A stretch of DNA of 7,035 bases from Kangiellaceae bacterium (GCA_030148365.1 JASBTO010000034.1:1-7035), one strand, 5' to 3'; shown: positions 1-6,643, counted from the stretch's first letter. Notes: generated from the sequence alone by a model not told the origin. Numbers and translations: made by a program.

Positions 1-950
1 GGGATCAGCAAAATACCCTTGAACAGGCTCTGCTCCTCCAGCGGCAACTGGTAGAGAGAAAAATCCGAGCCATTCTGCTTTTCAAGTAGCTCCACGGAGG
101 TCGACAGGGCAGAGCGCAGTCGCTGCAACATCGAGAAGGAAACCCTGGAGTCGGAGGCGCCATTGACATCCAGTACCGAGCGGTTATCCCGCTCCCAGAG
201 CAACAGGTTTTCGGGCCGGCCCTCGGCACCGGTTGCCGGATTGAACAGATACCACTCGCCTTCCTGGTAGACCTCGATCAGAGGCACCAGGGTTTGCCGG
301 CGGCGCAGGTCTTCCAGAAACAATCCGTTGACTTTTTTCGCCGGAATTTCGGCGGTATGCAATAAACGCACAAACAGACCGGGCGGCTCTGCACTTGCCA
401 GCAACAGCTCGACATTCTGGCTCTTGTCATCGGCGCTGAGCATTTTGGCAATTTCCCGCGCATAGGTGACCGGATTGGCGCTGCGCCCCCAGGCCTCGGC
501 CACCACCTGCTCGGCGGCGCTGCGCAAGCTGACCGGCCAACTCACCGCACCGGGTATGGGCGGTTCTTCCTTGGCGACCAGGCGACTCTCACCGCTCGGG
601 GTCACGGTCACCTTGTAATAGAGCGTCTGCTCGCCGGAGGCCTGCCGGACCGACCAGATAGCGCGTCGCTGTCCCGATTGCCCGCCACTGTCACTGATGG
701 TCAACCCGTAACCGCTGGAGGTCGTGTTCTCGACCAGAATGTCGTAAGCCGGATCATTGGGCAGGGTCAGGGACGCTTCAACCGGTCCGCCATTCGCCAC
801 AAAACTGATACGGGCATCAATATCCCAACTCTCCACCCGCTCGCCCGGCAACAGGGGTACCTTGTGCACGACGTGTCGGTAAATGGAGGCCCCCAGCCCG
901 GTGATAAACAGCAGGAAAACCAGAAAATAAAACGGTTTTTTTGATTCCAT
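1..950 (-). CDS. Inactive transglutaminase-domain membrane protein (N-terminal part, truncated by window edge)
   Basis: This frame stays open from an ATG at 950 to the left edge (316 complete codons, no stop). Residues 7-24 form one hydrophobic N-terminal membrane segment, followed by a long stretch with periplasmic character. Residues about 175-245 resemble a transglutaminase core: RLLHTAEIPAKKVNG matches the usual 'LLRaaGIPARvvxG' segment, and EVYQEGEWYLFNPATG matches 'EVYxdGxWxxxDPT'. The catalytic residues are missing: no Cys lies before the RLLH helix, the HAW motif reads LVPLIEVY, and the final Asp is Asn237. This fits the family 'inactive transglutaminase fused to 7 TM helices', whose seven C-terminal membrane helices would lie beyond the edge. 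I believe pseudomonad homologues are named RloB (osmotic-stress tolerance), from memory. The start is supported by AAGG at 959-962, 8 nt upstream. The gene begins 10 bp after the protease-like lipoprotein gene, so the two are probably co-transcribed. The family call is confident; the molecular role is unknown. Confidence 0.88.
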   Translation of the reverse strand, partial: MESKKPFYFLVFLLFITGLGASIYRHVVHKVPLLPGERVESWDIDARISFVANGGPVEASLTLPNDPAYDILVENTTSSGYGLTISDSGGQSGQRRAIWSVRQASGEQTLYYKVTVTPSGESRLVAKEEPPIPGAVSWPVSLRSAAEQVVAEAWGRSANPVTYAREIAKMLSADDKSQNVELLLASAEPPGLFVRLLHTAEIPAKKVNGLFLEDLRRRQTLVPLIEVYQEGEWYLFNPATGAEGRPENLLLWERDNRSVLDVNGASDSRVSFSMLQRLRSALSTSVELLEKQNGSDFSLYQLPLEEQSLFKGILLI

Positions 951-960
951 TATTGACGCC

Positions 961-1794
961 TTATTCGATGTCTTTTTCTTGGTCGCGGGCAGCTTTGTCC
1001 GCCTTCAGTTTTTCCCGGGCCTGGCGCAGCGCTTCCGGTTTACCGTGAATATAGCGCTGGCTGACATCAACGAGGGCAATATCCTTGATAAATTTGCGCC
1101 CCAGCAACAGCGGATAATCGAGGTGACTCCGATCCGAAAGGTTGAGCTCGGTTTCGGCACGGTACTTGCCAATCTTCAGATGGGCATGAATAACCGGGCG
1201 CTTTTCCGGTTGCTCAATCCCGGCCTGCTTGATCCAGACAAACTTTTCCACCGGGTATTCAAACATCACCGGCTCGGCATCCGACTCCCGCTTGCGCAAG
1301 CCGAAACGAACCCAGGTATCTCCGTCCCGCTCGAACAGTTCCATGCCCAGTGCGTCCAATGACGAGGATTCCGCACCCGTGTCAATTCGGGTGTCAAAGA
1401 CCCTTTCGACCTCAGCGACATAGACGGCTTCCACTTCGCCGAGTATGACCATGTCGCTGATCGACTCCGTCGGGCAGATGGCCTCTTCCAGCGCCTTGGG
1501 TTCTGCCGCCATCTGCGGCGGCACAGACGCAAGTTCGTGGACTTTGCTGATCTCCCGCTGGAGTTCTGTGAGTTGCTTGCTGACAGTTTCGAGCTGCGCA
1601 TCATGCTCACGCTGAACAGTTTCAAGTTGCTCCCTCGACATGCAGGACCGGGTCTGAATTTCATTCAATGCCTGTTGTTGTGTGGCCAGCGCGCTTTGCA
1701 GTTGCGCTTCGGTAACCGGTGGCGGTTTCGACTCAAAGTGTGAGCATGCGGCCAGTGCGACCACGGCGGGGAATAAAATCAGAGGAAGTTTCAT
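961..1794 (-). CDS. Lipoprotein with retropepsin-like aspartic protease domain (RimK-associated 'ATP-dependent zinc protease' family)
   Basis: The protein has 277 residues. The ATG at 1794 is preferred because it places a lipoprotein signal at the N-terminus (hydrophobic residues 3-16, lipobox L14-A-A-C17, Ser at +2, suggesting outer-membrane sorting) and has AGGA 9 nt upstream. The frame stays open upstream to 1968, but that extension would bury the signal. Residues about 28-88 are rich in Gln, Glu and Leu with heptad-like spacing and probably form a coiled coil. Residues about 115-250 form the catalytic-type domain: RIDTGAESSSLDA carries the retropepsin signature Asp138-Thr-Gly-Ala, and LLLGRKFIKD (229-238) is the conserved C-terminal motif. 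The tail is charged (251-277). The family was historically called an ATP-dependent zinc protease, but the DTGA motif indicates an aspartic-peptidase fold; no zinc motif is visible. Cys51 and Cys107 could form a disulfide. I recall the RloA names from pseudomonad annotations. Its substrate is unknown. Confidence 0.9.
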   Translation of the reverse strand: MKLPLILFPAVVALAACSHFESKPPPVTEAQLQSALATQQQALNEIQTRSCMSREQLETVQREHDAQLETVSKQLTELQREISKVHELASVPPQMAAEPKALEEAICPTESISDMVILGEVEAVYVAEVERVFDTRIDTGAESSSLDALGMELFERDGDTWVRFGLRKRESDAEPVMFEYPVEKFVWIKQAGIEQPEKRPVIHAHLKIGKYRAETELNLSDRSHLDYPLLLGRKFIKDIALVDVSQRYIHGKPEALRQAREKLKADKAARDQEKDIE

Positions 1795-1851
1795 GCCTGA
1801 GGTTCCTGGATTTCCTTGTATCGGATGCGAGTAATCAGAGCCAGTCGCGAT

Positions 1852-1871
1852 CATTGCCCAGTTTGGCAATG
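1852..1871. repeat. Inverted repeat, 7-bp stem with 6-nt loop
   Basis: CATTGCC at 1852-1858 is exactly complementary to GGCAATG at 1865-1871, with the loop CAGTTT. It lies 58 bp upstream of the lipoprotein start at 1794, probably within its leader or promoter. No T-tract follows on either strand, so it is not an ordinary terminator. It could be a leader hairpin, an operator dyad, or chance. Confidence 0.45.
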
Positions 1872-1911
1872 CTTTCAACAACTCATCAGTCGCGTCGGGG
1901 GCCATGAAGTC

Positions 1912-1936
1912 GGACCGGTAACAGCTGCGCCGGTCC
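1912..1936. repeat. Inverted repeat, 7-bp stem with 11-nt loop
   Basis: GGACCGG at 1912-1918 pairs exactly with CCGGTCC at 1930-1936. The loop contains the small palindrome CAGCTG. It lies about 120 bp upstream of the minus-strand lipoprotein start and 40 bp from the other stem-loop. No T-tract is present. Its function is unknown. Confidence 0.4.
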
Positions 1937-2097
1937 TGGTCCCGCATCAGCCTGTCAGAATAACCCAATAAGGCGAGCGCAAACCATTCCGATTTAATCC
2001 TGATTGCACAGCTCGGCCTTCACACCCGGGAACCCCGCCTGAAATACCGGGGAACGTGCCCCTGCCCCACCCACTTTCCTATCCGCTTCGCCTTGAC

Positions 2098-2103
2098 TAT
2101 AGT
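2098..2103 (+). promoter_or_regulatory. Possible -10 element of the amidohydrolase gene
   Basis: TATAGT matches the sigma70 -10 consensus at five of six positions, and a transcript starting about 7 nt downstream would give a leader of roughly 25 nt to the ATG at 2135. No good -35 is present at the expected distance (the best is TTTCCT around 2075-2080). The neighbouring TTGACT at 2093-2098 overlaps it and cannot be its -35. The call is tentative. Confidence 0.3.
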
Positions 2104-2134
2104 GCAGGACTTTACTTCCGGAAGGGATCCGCCC

Positions 2135-3802
2135 ATGGTCGCGCAAATTCGCCTAGTCACTCTCACCCTGTTGTTAACGCTGGCGCCCGTCACCCACGCC
2201 TTGCCGAAACTGCTCTACAACATTCACGGCTACCATATCCAGGACAACCGCTTGCGCAACTTTGACGCAATCCTGTTCGACGACGGCAAGGTAATCGCGA
2301 CCGGCAGCCGCCAGGAGCTGGAATCCCGGCATCCGGTGACCGCCGGATTCGACGGCAAAGGCGCGACCTTGTTGCCCGGCCTTACCGATGCCCACGGCCA
2401 TATCCTCAACCTTGGTCTCAATCTGCTGCGCGTTGATCTGCGTGGCATCGAGTCACTCGAAGCCACCCTGCAAACCGTTGCCCGCTACGGCAAGGCCAAT
2501 CCCGGACTGCCCTGGATCCAGGGACGCGGGTGGAATCAGGTACTCTGGGCAAGCAAAGAATTCCCCACCGCGGCGCAACTCGACCAACTCGATGTATCCC
2601 AACCGGTGTGGCTGCGCAGGGTCGACGGCCATGCCGGATGGGCCAACAGCAAGGCGCTTGAATTTGCCGGCATCGACAAGAACACGCCGGACCCGAAAGG
2701 CGGAGAGATACTGCGGGACGCGTCGGGCGAACCCACCGGGATCCTGGTCGACAATGCCATGAAGTTGCTGGAGAGCAAGTTACCGCCCCTGACGCCCCTT
2801 GAGAGGGAGCAAGCGGTGCAACTGGCTCTCGACCATCTCGCGGCGCTCGGCATTACGTCGGTTCACGATGCCGGGATCGACGAGGCAACCTACAACCTGT
2901 ATCAGCGACTGGCCCGCGACGGCCTGATGCCGATCCGGATCTATGCGATGCTCAGCGCTTCCGAGCCGCGCCTGGAGCGCCTACTCGCCAAAGGGCCGGT
3001 GCTGACCACTGACGACAAACTCGCTATCCGCTCGGTGAAATTTTACGCCGATGGCGCCCTCGGCAGCCGGGGCGCCGCCCTGCTCGCCCCCTACAGCGAC
3101 AAGGCCGACAGCTACGGATTGCTGGTCACGGCGCCCGGGAAGTTGGAGGCTGCCGTCACCCGGGCGGTCAAGGCCGGCTTCCAGGCCAACATTCACGCCA
3201 TTGGCGATCGGGCCAACCACATCGCCTTGAATATACTGGAAGACCAAAGCAGCCAGGGCTCCGATCCCAGACACCGCATTGAACACGCCCAGGTCATTGC
3301 GCCGGACGATATTCCCCGCTTCGCCGCGCTGGACGTCATCGCGTCGGTTCAACCTACCCACGCAACCTCTGACATGAACATGGCCAGCGACCGGCTCGGC
3401 GAGTCGCGACTGGCCGGCGCCTATGCCTGGAAATCCCTGCTGGAAAGCGGTGCAGTCCTGGCCGCCGGCTCGGACTTTCCGGTGGAACTGGCAAATCCGT
3501 TTTTCGGCTTGCATGCCGCGGTCACCCGCCAGGATCGGGACAATAATCCAACCGGCGGCTGGCGGCCCGAAGAAGCCCTGAATCTTCCCCAGGCACTGAA
3601 CGCCTTTACCCTGGACGCCGCCTATGCAGCCCACCAGGAAAAGGTCCTCGGCAATCTGGAGCCGGGCAAATGGGCCGATTTCATTCTGATTGACCGGGAT
3701 ATTTTTGCCGAGCCGGAACAGCAGTTGTGGAAAGCGAAAGTTCTGCAGACCTGGGTGGCGGGCGAGCGGGTATTTAAAATGGAACCGAAGCCAGAGCAAT
3801 AA
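2135..3802 (+). CDS. Exported amidohydrolase family 3 protein (YtcJ/NfdA-like metal-dependent hydrolase)
   Basis: The protein has 555 residues, normal for this family. The ATG at 2135 is chosen over an upstream TTG at 2093: it has a strong Shine-Dalgarno sequence (GGAAGGGA, 7 nt away) and begins a signal peptide (hydrophobic residues 5-18, likely cleavage after THA, residue 22), so the enzyme should act in the periplasm. Amidohydrolase motifs appear in order: the metal site PGLTDAHGHI (His87, His89), VKFYADGALGSRGA with Lys302, NIHAIGDRA (His354), RIEHAQ (His384) and AAGSDFPVE (catalytic Asp447). The C-terminal KVLGNLEPGKWADFILID segment is the typical return to the small beta-domain. Known relatives include N-substituted formamide deformylase, and many members are uncharacterised; the substrate cannot be told from sequence. 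It stands alone, divergent from the gene on its left and convergent with the peptidase on its right. No catalytic residue seems to be missing. Confidence 0.93.
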   Translation: MVAQIRLVTLTLLLTLAPVTHALPKLLYNIHGYHIQDNRLRNFDAILFDDGKVIATGSRQELESRHPVTAGFDGKGATLLPGLTDAHGHILNLGLNLLRVDLRGIESLEATLQTVARYGKANPGLPWIQGRGWNQVLWASKEFPTAAQLDQLDVSQPVWLRRVDGHAGWANSKALEFAGIDKNTPDPKGGEILRDASGEPTGILVDNAMKLLESKLPPLTPLEREQAVQLALDHLAALGITSVHDAGIDEATYNLYQRLARDGLMPIRIYAMLSASEPRLERLLAKGPVLTTDDKLAIRSVKFYADGALGSRGAALLAPYSDKADSYGLLVTAPGKLEAAVTRAVKAGFQANIHAIGDRANHIALNILEDQSSQGSDPRHRIEHAQVIAPDDIPRFAALDVIASVQPTHATSDMNMASDRLGESRLAGAYAWKSLLESGAVLAAGSDFPVELANPFFGLHAAVTRQDRDNNPTGGWRPEEALNLPQALNAFTLDAAYAAHQEKVLGNLEPGKWADFILIDRDIFAEPEQQLWKAKVLQTWVAGERVFKMEPKPEQ

Positions 3803-3841
3803 GTAGTGCTCGGTACAATTTTGCCCGACAGGTGCCGGCTT

Positions 3842-3874
3842 CCCCGGATTCCGCTTCGCTCCATCCGGGCTACG
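3842..3874 (-). repeat. REP-like palindrome with GTAG head
   Basis: Read on the minus strand the element begins GTAG and continues as a hairpin: CCCGGAT (3863-3869 on plus) pairs with ATCCGGG (3843-3849) around a 13-nt GC-rich centre containing GCGAAGC. A GTAG tetranucleotide followed by an imperfect GC-rich palindrome is the layout of REP elements mobilised by RAYT-type (Y1 HUH) transposases in gammaproteobacteria. Very similar extragenic sequences recur in many gammaproteobacterial genomes. The position between two convergent gene ends is typical. It may also stop or stabilise the amidohydrolase transcript. Only one copy lies in this window, so repetitiveness is inferred. Confidence 0.6.
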
Positions 3875-4019
3875 TTACTTTGCAGTCTCCCCGTTGAAAA
3901 ACGTGGTCCATGCCGGACTCCTGCACGGACTGCCGAGTGGACTTTCGCTTGGTTTCAAAGAGATTGAGGAATGAAGTCATGGGGGCTTAGCGTCTTTCCA
4001 GGGTATTCGACGATGAACC

Positions 4020-4051
4020 AAAAAAAAGCCCGGCAGCTTTCACTGCCGGGC
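4020..4051 (-). terminator. Rho-independent terminator of the M3 peptidase gene
   Basis: On the minus strand a perfect 9-bp GC-rich stem (GCCCGGCAG at 4028-4036 with CTGCCGGGC at 4043-4051, 6-nt loop) is followed directly by eight T residues (the A run at 4020-4027 on plus). It lies 23 bp after the peptidase stop codon at 4075-4077. On the plus strand the stem is not followed by T, so it should act in one direction only. Confidence 0.92.
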
Positions 4052-4074
4052 CCGGTACAACCAGCGTCTGGCTG

Positions 4075-6267
4075 TTATTTTTCGACCGGAAAACCCCGGT
4101 CCCGCATCAGCGCTTCGACTTTGGCGTCACGGCCGCGGAACGCCCGATAGGCTTCCGCCGGGTCAACAGCGTTACGGACCGAGAACAGGTGCTCGACCAG
4201 CTTCGCCGCCACTTCCTTGTCGTAGAAACCGCCAGGCGCCTCGGCAAAGGCTTCTGCTGCGTCAGAGGTCAGCACTTCTGCCCACATGTAGCCATAGTAA
4301 CCGGAGGAGTAACCTTCGCCGGAGAAGATATGACCGAAGTGCGGGGTGCGGTGACGCATCACCACTTCGTCGGGCATGCCCAGTTCTTCGAGCGTCTCCC
4401 GCTCGAAGGCATCGGGATCAATGCCTTCCGGATCGGTGGTGTGCAGCTTCAGATCCACCAGCGCGGAGGCCAGGTACTCGGTGGTCTTGAAGCCTTCATT
4501 GAAGGTGGCCGCATTTTTGATCTTGGCGACCAGTTCATCCGGGATCGGTTCGCCGGTTTCGTGATGCACCAGGAAGCGGTCAATCACCTCGTCGGTGGTC
4601 AGCCAGCGTTCGAGCAACTGGGACTGAAACTCGGTGTAGTCGCGAACGCCGCCGTTCAAAGACGGATATGCAACTTTCGAAGACAATGAGTGGAGCGCGT
4701 GTCCGAACTCGTGGAAATAGGTTTCCGCATCATCCCAGGAAATCAGCACCGGCTCGCCAGGTGCACCTTTGATGAAGTTCGAATTGTTGGAGGACAGCAC
4801 GGTTTTCTTGCCGTCGTAGGTCGTATGGCTACGGTAGCTGGTGGCCCAGGCGCCGGAGCGCTTGCCCTGGCGGGCGAAGGGGTCCAGGTACCAGAGTCCG
4901 ACCAGATCACCGGAGGTCTTGTCGGTGACTTCCCAGACTTTCACGTCCGGATGGAAGACCGGGACGGAACCTTCGGGGACCGGTTTGAAGTCAAAATTGA
5001 ACAGGCGGCCGGCTACGTAGAACATGGCTTCCCGCAGCTTGTCGAGTTGCAGGTACTGTTTGACTTCATCGGAGTCGAGATTGTACTTGGCCTTGCGGAC
5101 CTTCTCGGCGTAATAACGATAGTCCCAGGGCTCGATGGTAATGTCGGCGCCTTCCTTGTCAGCGATTGCCTGCATGTCGGCGACTTCTTCCTCAACCCGG
5201 GCTATAGCAGCCGGCCACACGGCTTCCAGCAGTTCAATGGCATTCTCGGGATTCTTGGCCATCCGATCTTCAAGGCGCCACTGGGCGTAGTTGTCATACC
5301 CGAGCAGGCCAACCCTTTCGTCCCGCAATTTCAGGATTTCAGCGATGATGGCGTTATTGTCGTGCTCGTCGGCGTTGTCACCGCGACTGTAGTAGGTCCG
5401 CCAGACTTTTTCGCGCAGATCACGCTCATCGGAATAGGTCAGGAACGGGTCCATGGATGAACGGGTATTGGTAATGGCGTATTGACCCTCATGATCTCGC
5501 TGGGTGGCTGCCGCCGCAGCCGCGGTTACCAGTGATTTCGGCAGGCCGTCCAGCTGATCCTCATTAAGGTAGAGCACATAGCCTTCCTCGTCAGCCAGAA
5601 CATTATTGGCAAACCGGGTGTGCAGTTCTGCCAGACGCTGGTTAATCGCCGCGTATCGTTCCTTGGCCTCGCCCTCGAGGGTGGCGCCATTACGGGCAAA
5701 ACCGTTGTAGGTCAGCCATACCAGGCGCTGCTGATCCGGACGCAGGGATTCCATCTGGTCCCCTTCGTACACGGCTTTGACGCGCTGGAACAGTTTGGTG
5801 TTTTGGGTAATCTTGGAGTTGAACGCCGACAGTTTAGGCGCCATTTCCTGCTGTATCTCCCGGAACTCCGGCGTGGACAGGTTGCCGCTCCAGATACCCC
5901 AGTAGGTAAAGATACGATTAAGCTCCTGACCGGAAGCGTCCAGCGCGACAATCGTATTGTCGAAGGTCGGCGCCGCGGAATTGTTGGCGATGGCATCCAC
6001 CTCTTTGAGGGTCATGGCCATGGCTTTCTCGAGCGCGGGCTTGAGATCCGCCAGGTTCATTTTTTCGAACGCCGGTACCCCGCCATAGGGGCCGGTCCAT
6101 TCCTTCAGCAGGACATTGTCGTGAGCGGCCTGCCCGGACTTGTCAGTCGCAGCGACCGATTGCGCCTGCGAGCTGCCGGTTTCCGGACTGTCGACCTCAT
6201 TCTGGGCACAGCCAACCAGGGCGGTGAGCAAGGCTGAGCCGGTTAAAGCTATCAATTTATTCTGCAC
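4075..6267 (-). CDS. M3-family zinc metallopeptidase, peptidyl-dipeptidase Dcp-like, predicted lipoprotein
   Basis: From the GTG at 6267 the protein has 730 residues. This start has GAGGA 8 nt upstream, lies just downstream of a good promoter, and gives a lipoprotein signal (hydrophobic residues 5-19, lipobox L17-V-G-C20). The frame stays open to 6441, but that extension would cross the promoter. A low-complexity linker (about 21-55) rich in Ser, Gln and Ala precedes the domain. The peptidase M3 catalytic core holds HEFGH (His519, Glu520, His523) and the third zinc ligand Glu546 in DYTEFQSQ, 23 residues after the second His, close to the spacing in thimet oligopeptidase. The downstream HFGHIFSGEGYSSGYYGYMW segment (643-662) supplies the substrate-binding Tyr/His motif of Dcp-like enzymes. 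It probably cleaves dipeptides or short peptides from oligopeptides. The lipobox predicts membrane-anchored periplasmic action, unlike the E. coli enzyme, which has no such signal. The gene is monocistronic, with its own promoter and terminator. The Dcp-versus-oligopeptidase A choice is less certain than the family. Confidence 0.95.
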   Translation of the reverse strand: MQNKLIALTGSALLTALVGCAQNEVDSPETGSSQAQSVAATDKSGQAAHDNVLLKEWTGPYGGVPAFEKMNLADLKPALEKAMAMTLKEVDAIANNSAAPTFDNTIVALDASGQELNRIFTYWGIWSGNLSTPEFREIQQEMAPKLSAFNSKITQNTKLFQRVKAVYEGDQMESLRPDQQRLVWLTYNGFARNGATLEGEAKERYAAINQRLAELHTRFANNVLADEEGYVLYLNEDQLDGLPKSLVTAAAAAATQRDHEGQYAITNTRSSMDPFLTYSDERDLREKVWRTYYSRGDNADEHDNNAIIAEILKLRDERVGLLGYDNYAQWRLEDRMAKNPENAIELLEAVWPAAIARVEEEVADMQAIADKEGADITIEPWDYRYYAEKVRKAKYNLDSDEVKQYLQLDKLREAMFYVAGRLFNFDFKPVPEGSVPVFHPDVKVWEVTDKTSGDLVGLWYLDPFARQGKRSGAWATSYRSHTTYDGKKTVLSSNNSNFIKGAPGEPVLISWDDAETYFHEFGHALHSLSSKVAYPSLNGGVRDYTEFQSQLLERWLTTDEVIDRFLVHHETGEPIPDELVAKIKNAATFNEGFKTTEYLASALVDLKLHTTDPEGIDPDAFERETLEELGMPDEVVMRHRTPHFGHIFSGEGYSSGYYGYMWAEVLTSDAAEAFAEAPGGFYDKEVAAKLVEHLFSVRNAVDPAEAYRAFRGRDAKVEALMRDRGFPVEK

Positions 6268-6298
6268 GTAATAATTCCTCGAACGCGAGTGGTCGCCC

Positions 6299-6326
6299 AA
6301 CATAACAATTTTTAATCCGCTGTCAA
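6299..6326 (-). promoter_or_regulatory. Sigma70 promoter of the M3 peptidase gene
   Basis: On the minus strand the -35 is a perfect TTGACA (6321-6326) and the -10 is TATGTT (6299-6304), separated by 16 bp. The -10 is preceded by TGT, giving an extended -10 (TGnTATGTT). Transcription should start near 6291, giving a leader of about 24 nt to the GTG at 6267. This also argues against the upstream start at 6441. Confidence 0.8.
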
Positions 6327-6424
6327 AGCTGGTCCACACCGCGGGTGCCGGCGCACACTGGTGCCCTGATCCACAAAAATCAGGATTTCCCGGCACTTGG
6401 TTTGCGAGTCCCCCCGATTGTCGG

Positions 6425-6442
6425 GTAACAATCCGTAACAAT
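6425..6442. promoter_or_regulatory. Direct repeat GTAAC-N5-GTAAC, possible response-regulator site
   Basis: GTAACAAT occurs at 6425-6432 and again at 6435-6442, so the repeats are 10 bp apart, one helical turn. OmpR/PhoB-type response regulators bind such spaced direct repeats, and the CpxR box is GTAAA-N5-GTAAA, one base different per half-site. It lies about 100 bp upstream of the peptidase -35 and about 200 bp upstream of the lipoprotein start. Binding is inferred. Confidence 0.35.
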
Positions 6443-6547
6443 TATGCCCGAAGCGATACCGGAAACACCGGCAGCCCCCGGTCAAAACCCCGTCACGGGC
6501 ATTGTCGCCCCCGGGCTGCCCGCGAAAATACTTGTCCGGGCAACACT

Positions 6548-6573
6548 GACCTTTCCGCCGCGATTGTGTCTAA
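6548..6573 (+). promoter_or_regulatory. Possible RpoE/ECF-type promoter of the acidic lipoprotein gene
   Basis: GACCTT (6548-6553) and TCTAA (6569-6573) are separated by 15 bp, resembling the RpoE/AlgU pattern GAACTT-N15-17-TCTAA/TCTGA with one mismatch in the -35, though this mismatch falls in the important AAC motif. It is 70 bp upstream of the ATG at 6644. No better sigma70 pair was found nearby; TATGGT at 6579-6584 lacks a -35. Confidence 0.25.
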
Positions 6574-6643
6574 CCTTCTATGGTGTGACCACACGGCCTG
6601 ACTTTTGCCGTGGCAGGATGTAACAGGACAGGGAGAAATCGAT

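Larger units (their letters stand above)
1795..2134. other. Divergent intergenic region with two perfect stem-loops
   Basis: These 340 bp separate the minus-strand protease-like lipoprotein gene from the plus-strand amidohydrolase gene. No convincing gene is present: the open frames here are short or extend the two real genes upstream, without a fitting N-terminus. Two perfect 7-bp inverted repeats lie on the side of the lipoprotein gene (1852-1871 and 1912-1936). A possible -10 (TATAGT, 2098-2103) lies 31 bp before the amidohydrolase start. No convincing -35/-10 pair was found for the minus-strand unit, although it must start somewhere here if it is the first gene of its operon. Confidence 0.6.
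3803..4074. other. Convergent intergenic region
   Basis: These 272 bp lie between the ends of the amidohydrolase and M3 peptidase genes. They hold a REP-like palindrome near the amidohydrolase end and the terminator of the peptidase gene near the other end. No T-tailed terminator is seen for the plus-strand gene. A short plus frame from ATG 3971, preceded by GAGGA, runs through the terminator and into the peptidase gene on the opposite strand, and is not considered real. Confidence 0.6.
6268..6643. other. Divergent intergenic regulatory region
   Basis: These 376 bp separate the M3 peptidase (minus) from the acidic lipoprotein (plus). They hold the peptidase promoter (6299-6326), a GTAAC direct repeat (6425-6439), a long-looped inverted repeat (GGCAGCCC 6470-6477 with GGGCTGCC 6513-6520) enclosing a small CCCG/CGGG hairpin, and a possible ECF-type promoter for the lipoprotein (6548-6573). 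No credible gene is seen. Confidence 0.6.

Noticed and set aside
1795..1968. 58-codon upstream extension of the retropepsin-like lipoprotein frame
   Set aside because: It would place the hydrophobic lipoprotein signal inside the protein. The ATG at 1794 has its own Shine-Dalgarno sequence and a proper lipobox.
1950..1985. Possible sigma70 promoter on the minus strand for the left operon (TTGCGC / TATTCT)
   Set aside because: Spacing is only 14 bp and both elements are poor matches.
2093..2134. TTG start for the amidohydrolase, 14 codons upstream
   Set aside because: The ATG at 2135 has a stronger ribosome-binding site and starts a clean signal peptide; the TTG overlaps the likely promoter.
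2981..3799. Long antisense frame (272 codons) opposite the amidohydrolase
   Set aside because: It mirrors a GC-rich coding sequence. The plus-strand protein carries complete family motifs, while this frame shows no recognisable domain.
3971..4150. Short plus-strand frame with GAGGA before its ATG
   Set aside because: It runs through the peptidase terminator hairpin and into the opposite-strand coding region; its product has no recognisable features.
4690..5460. Long plus-strand frame (256 codons) inside the M3 peptidase gene, plus others at 4189-4689 and 5620-6237
   Set aside because: These lie opposite a well-conserved catalytic gene, show no family motifs, and are typical by-products of its codon use.
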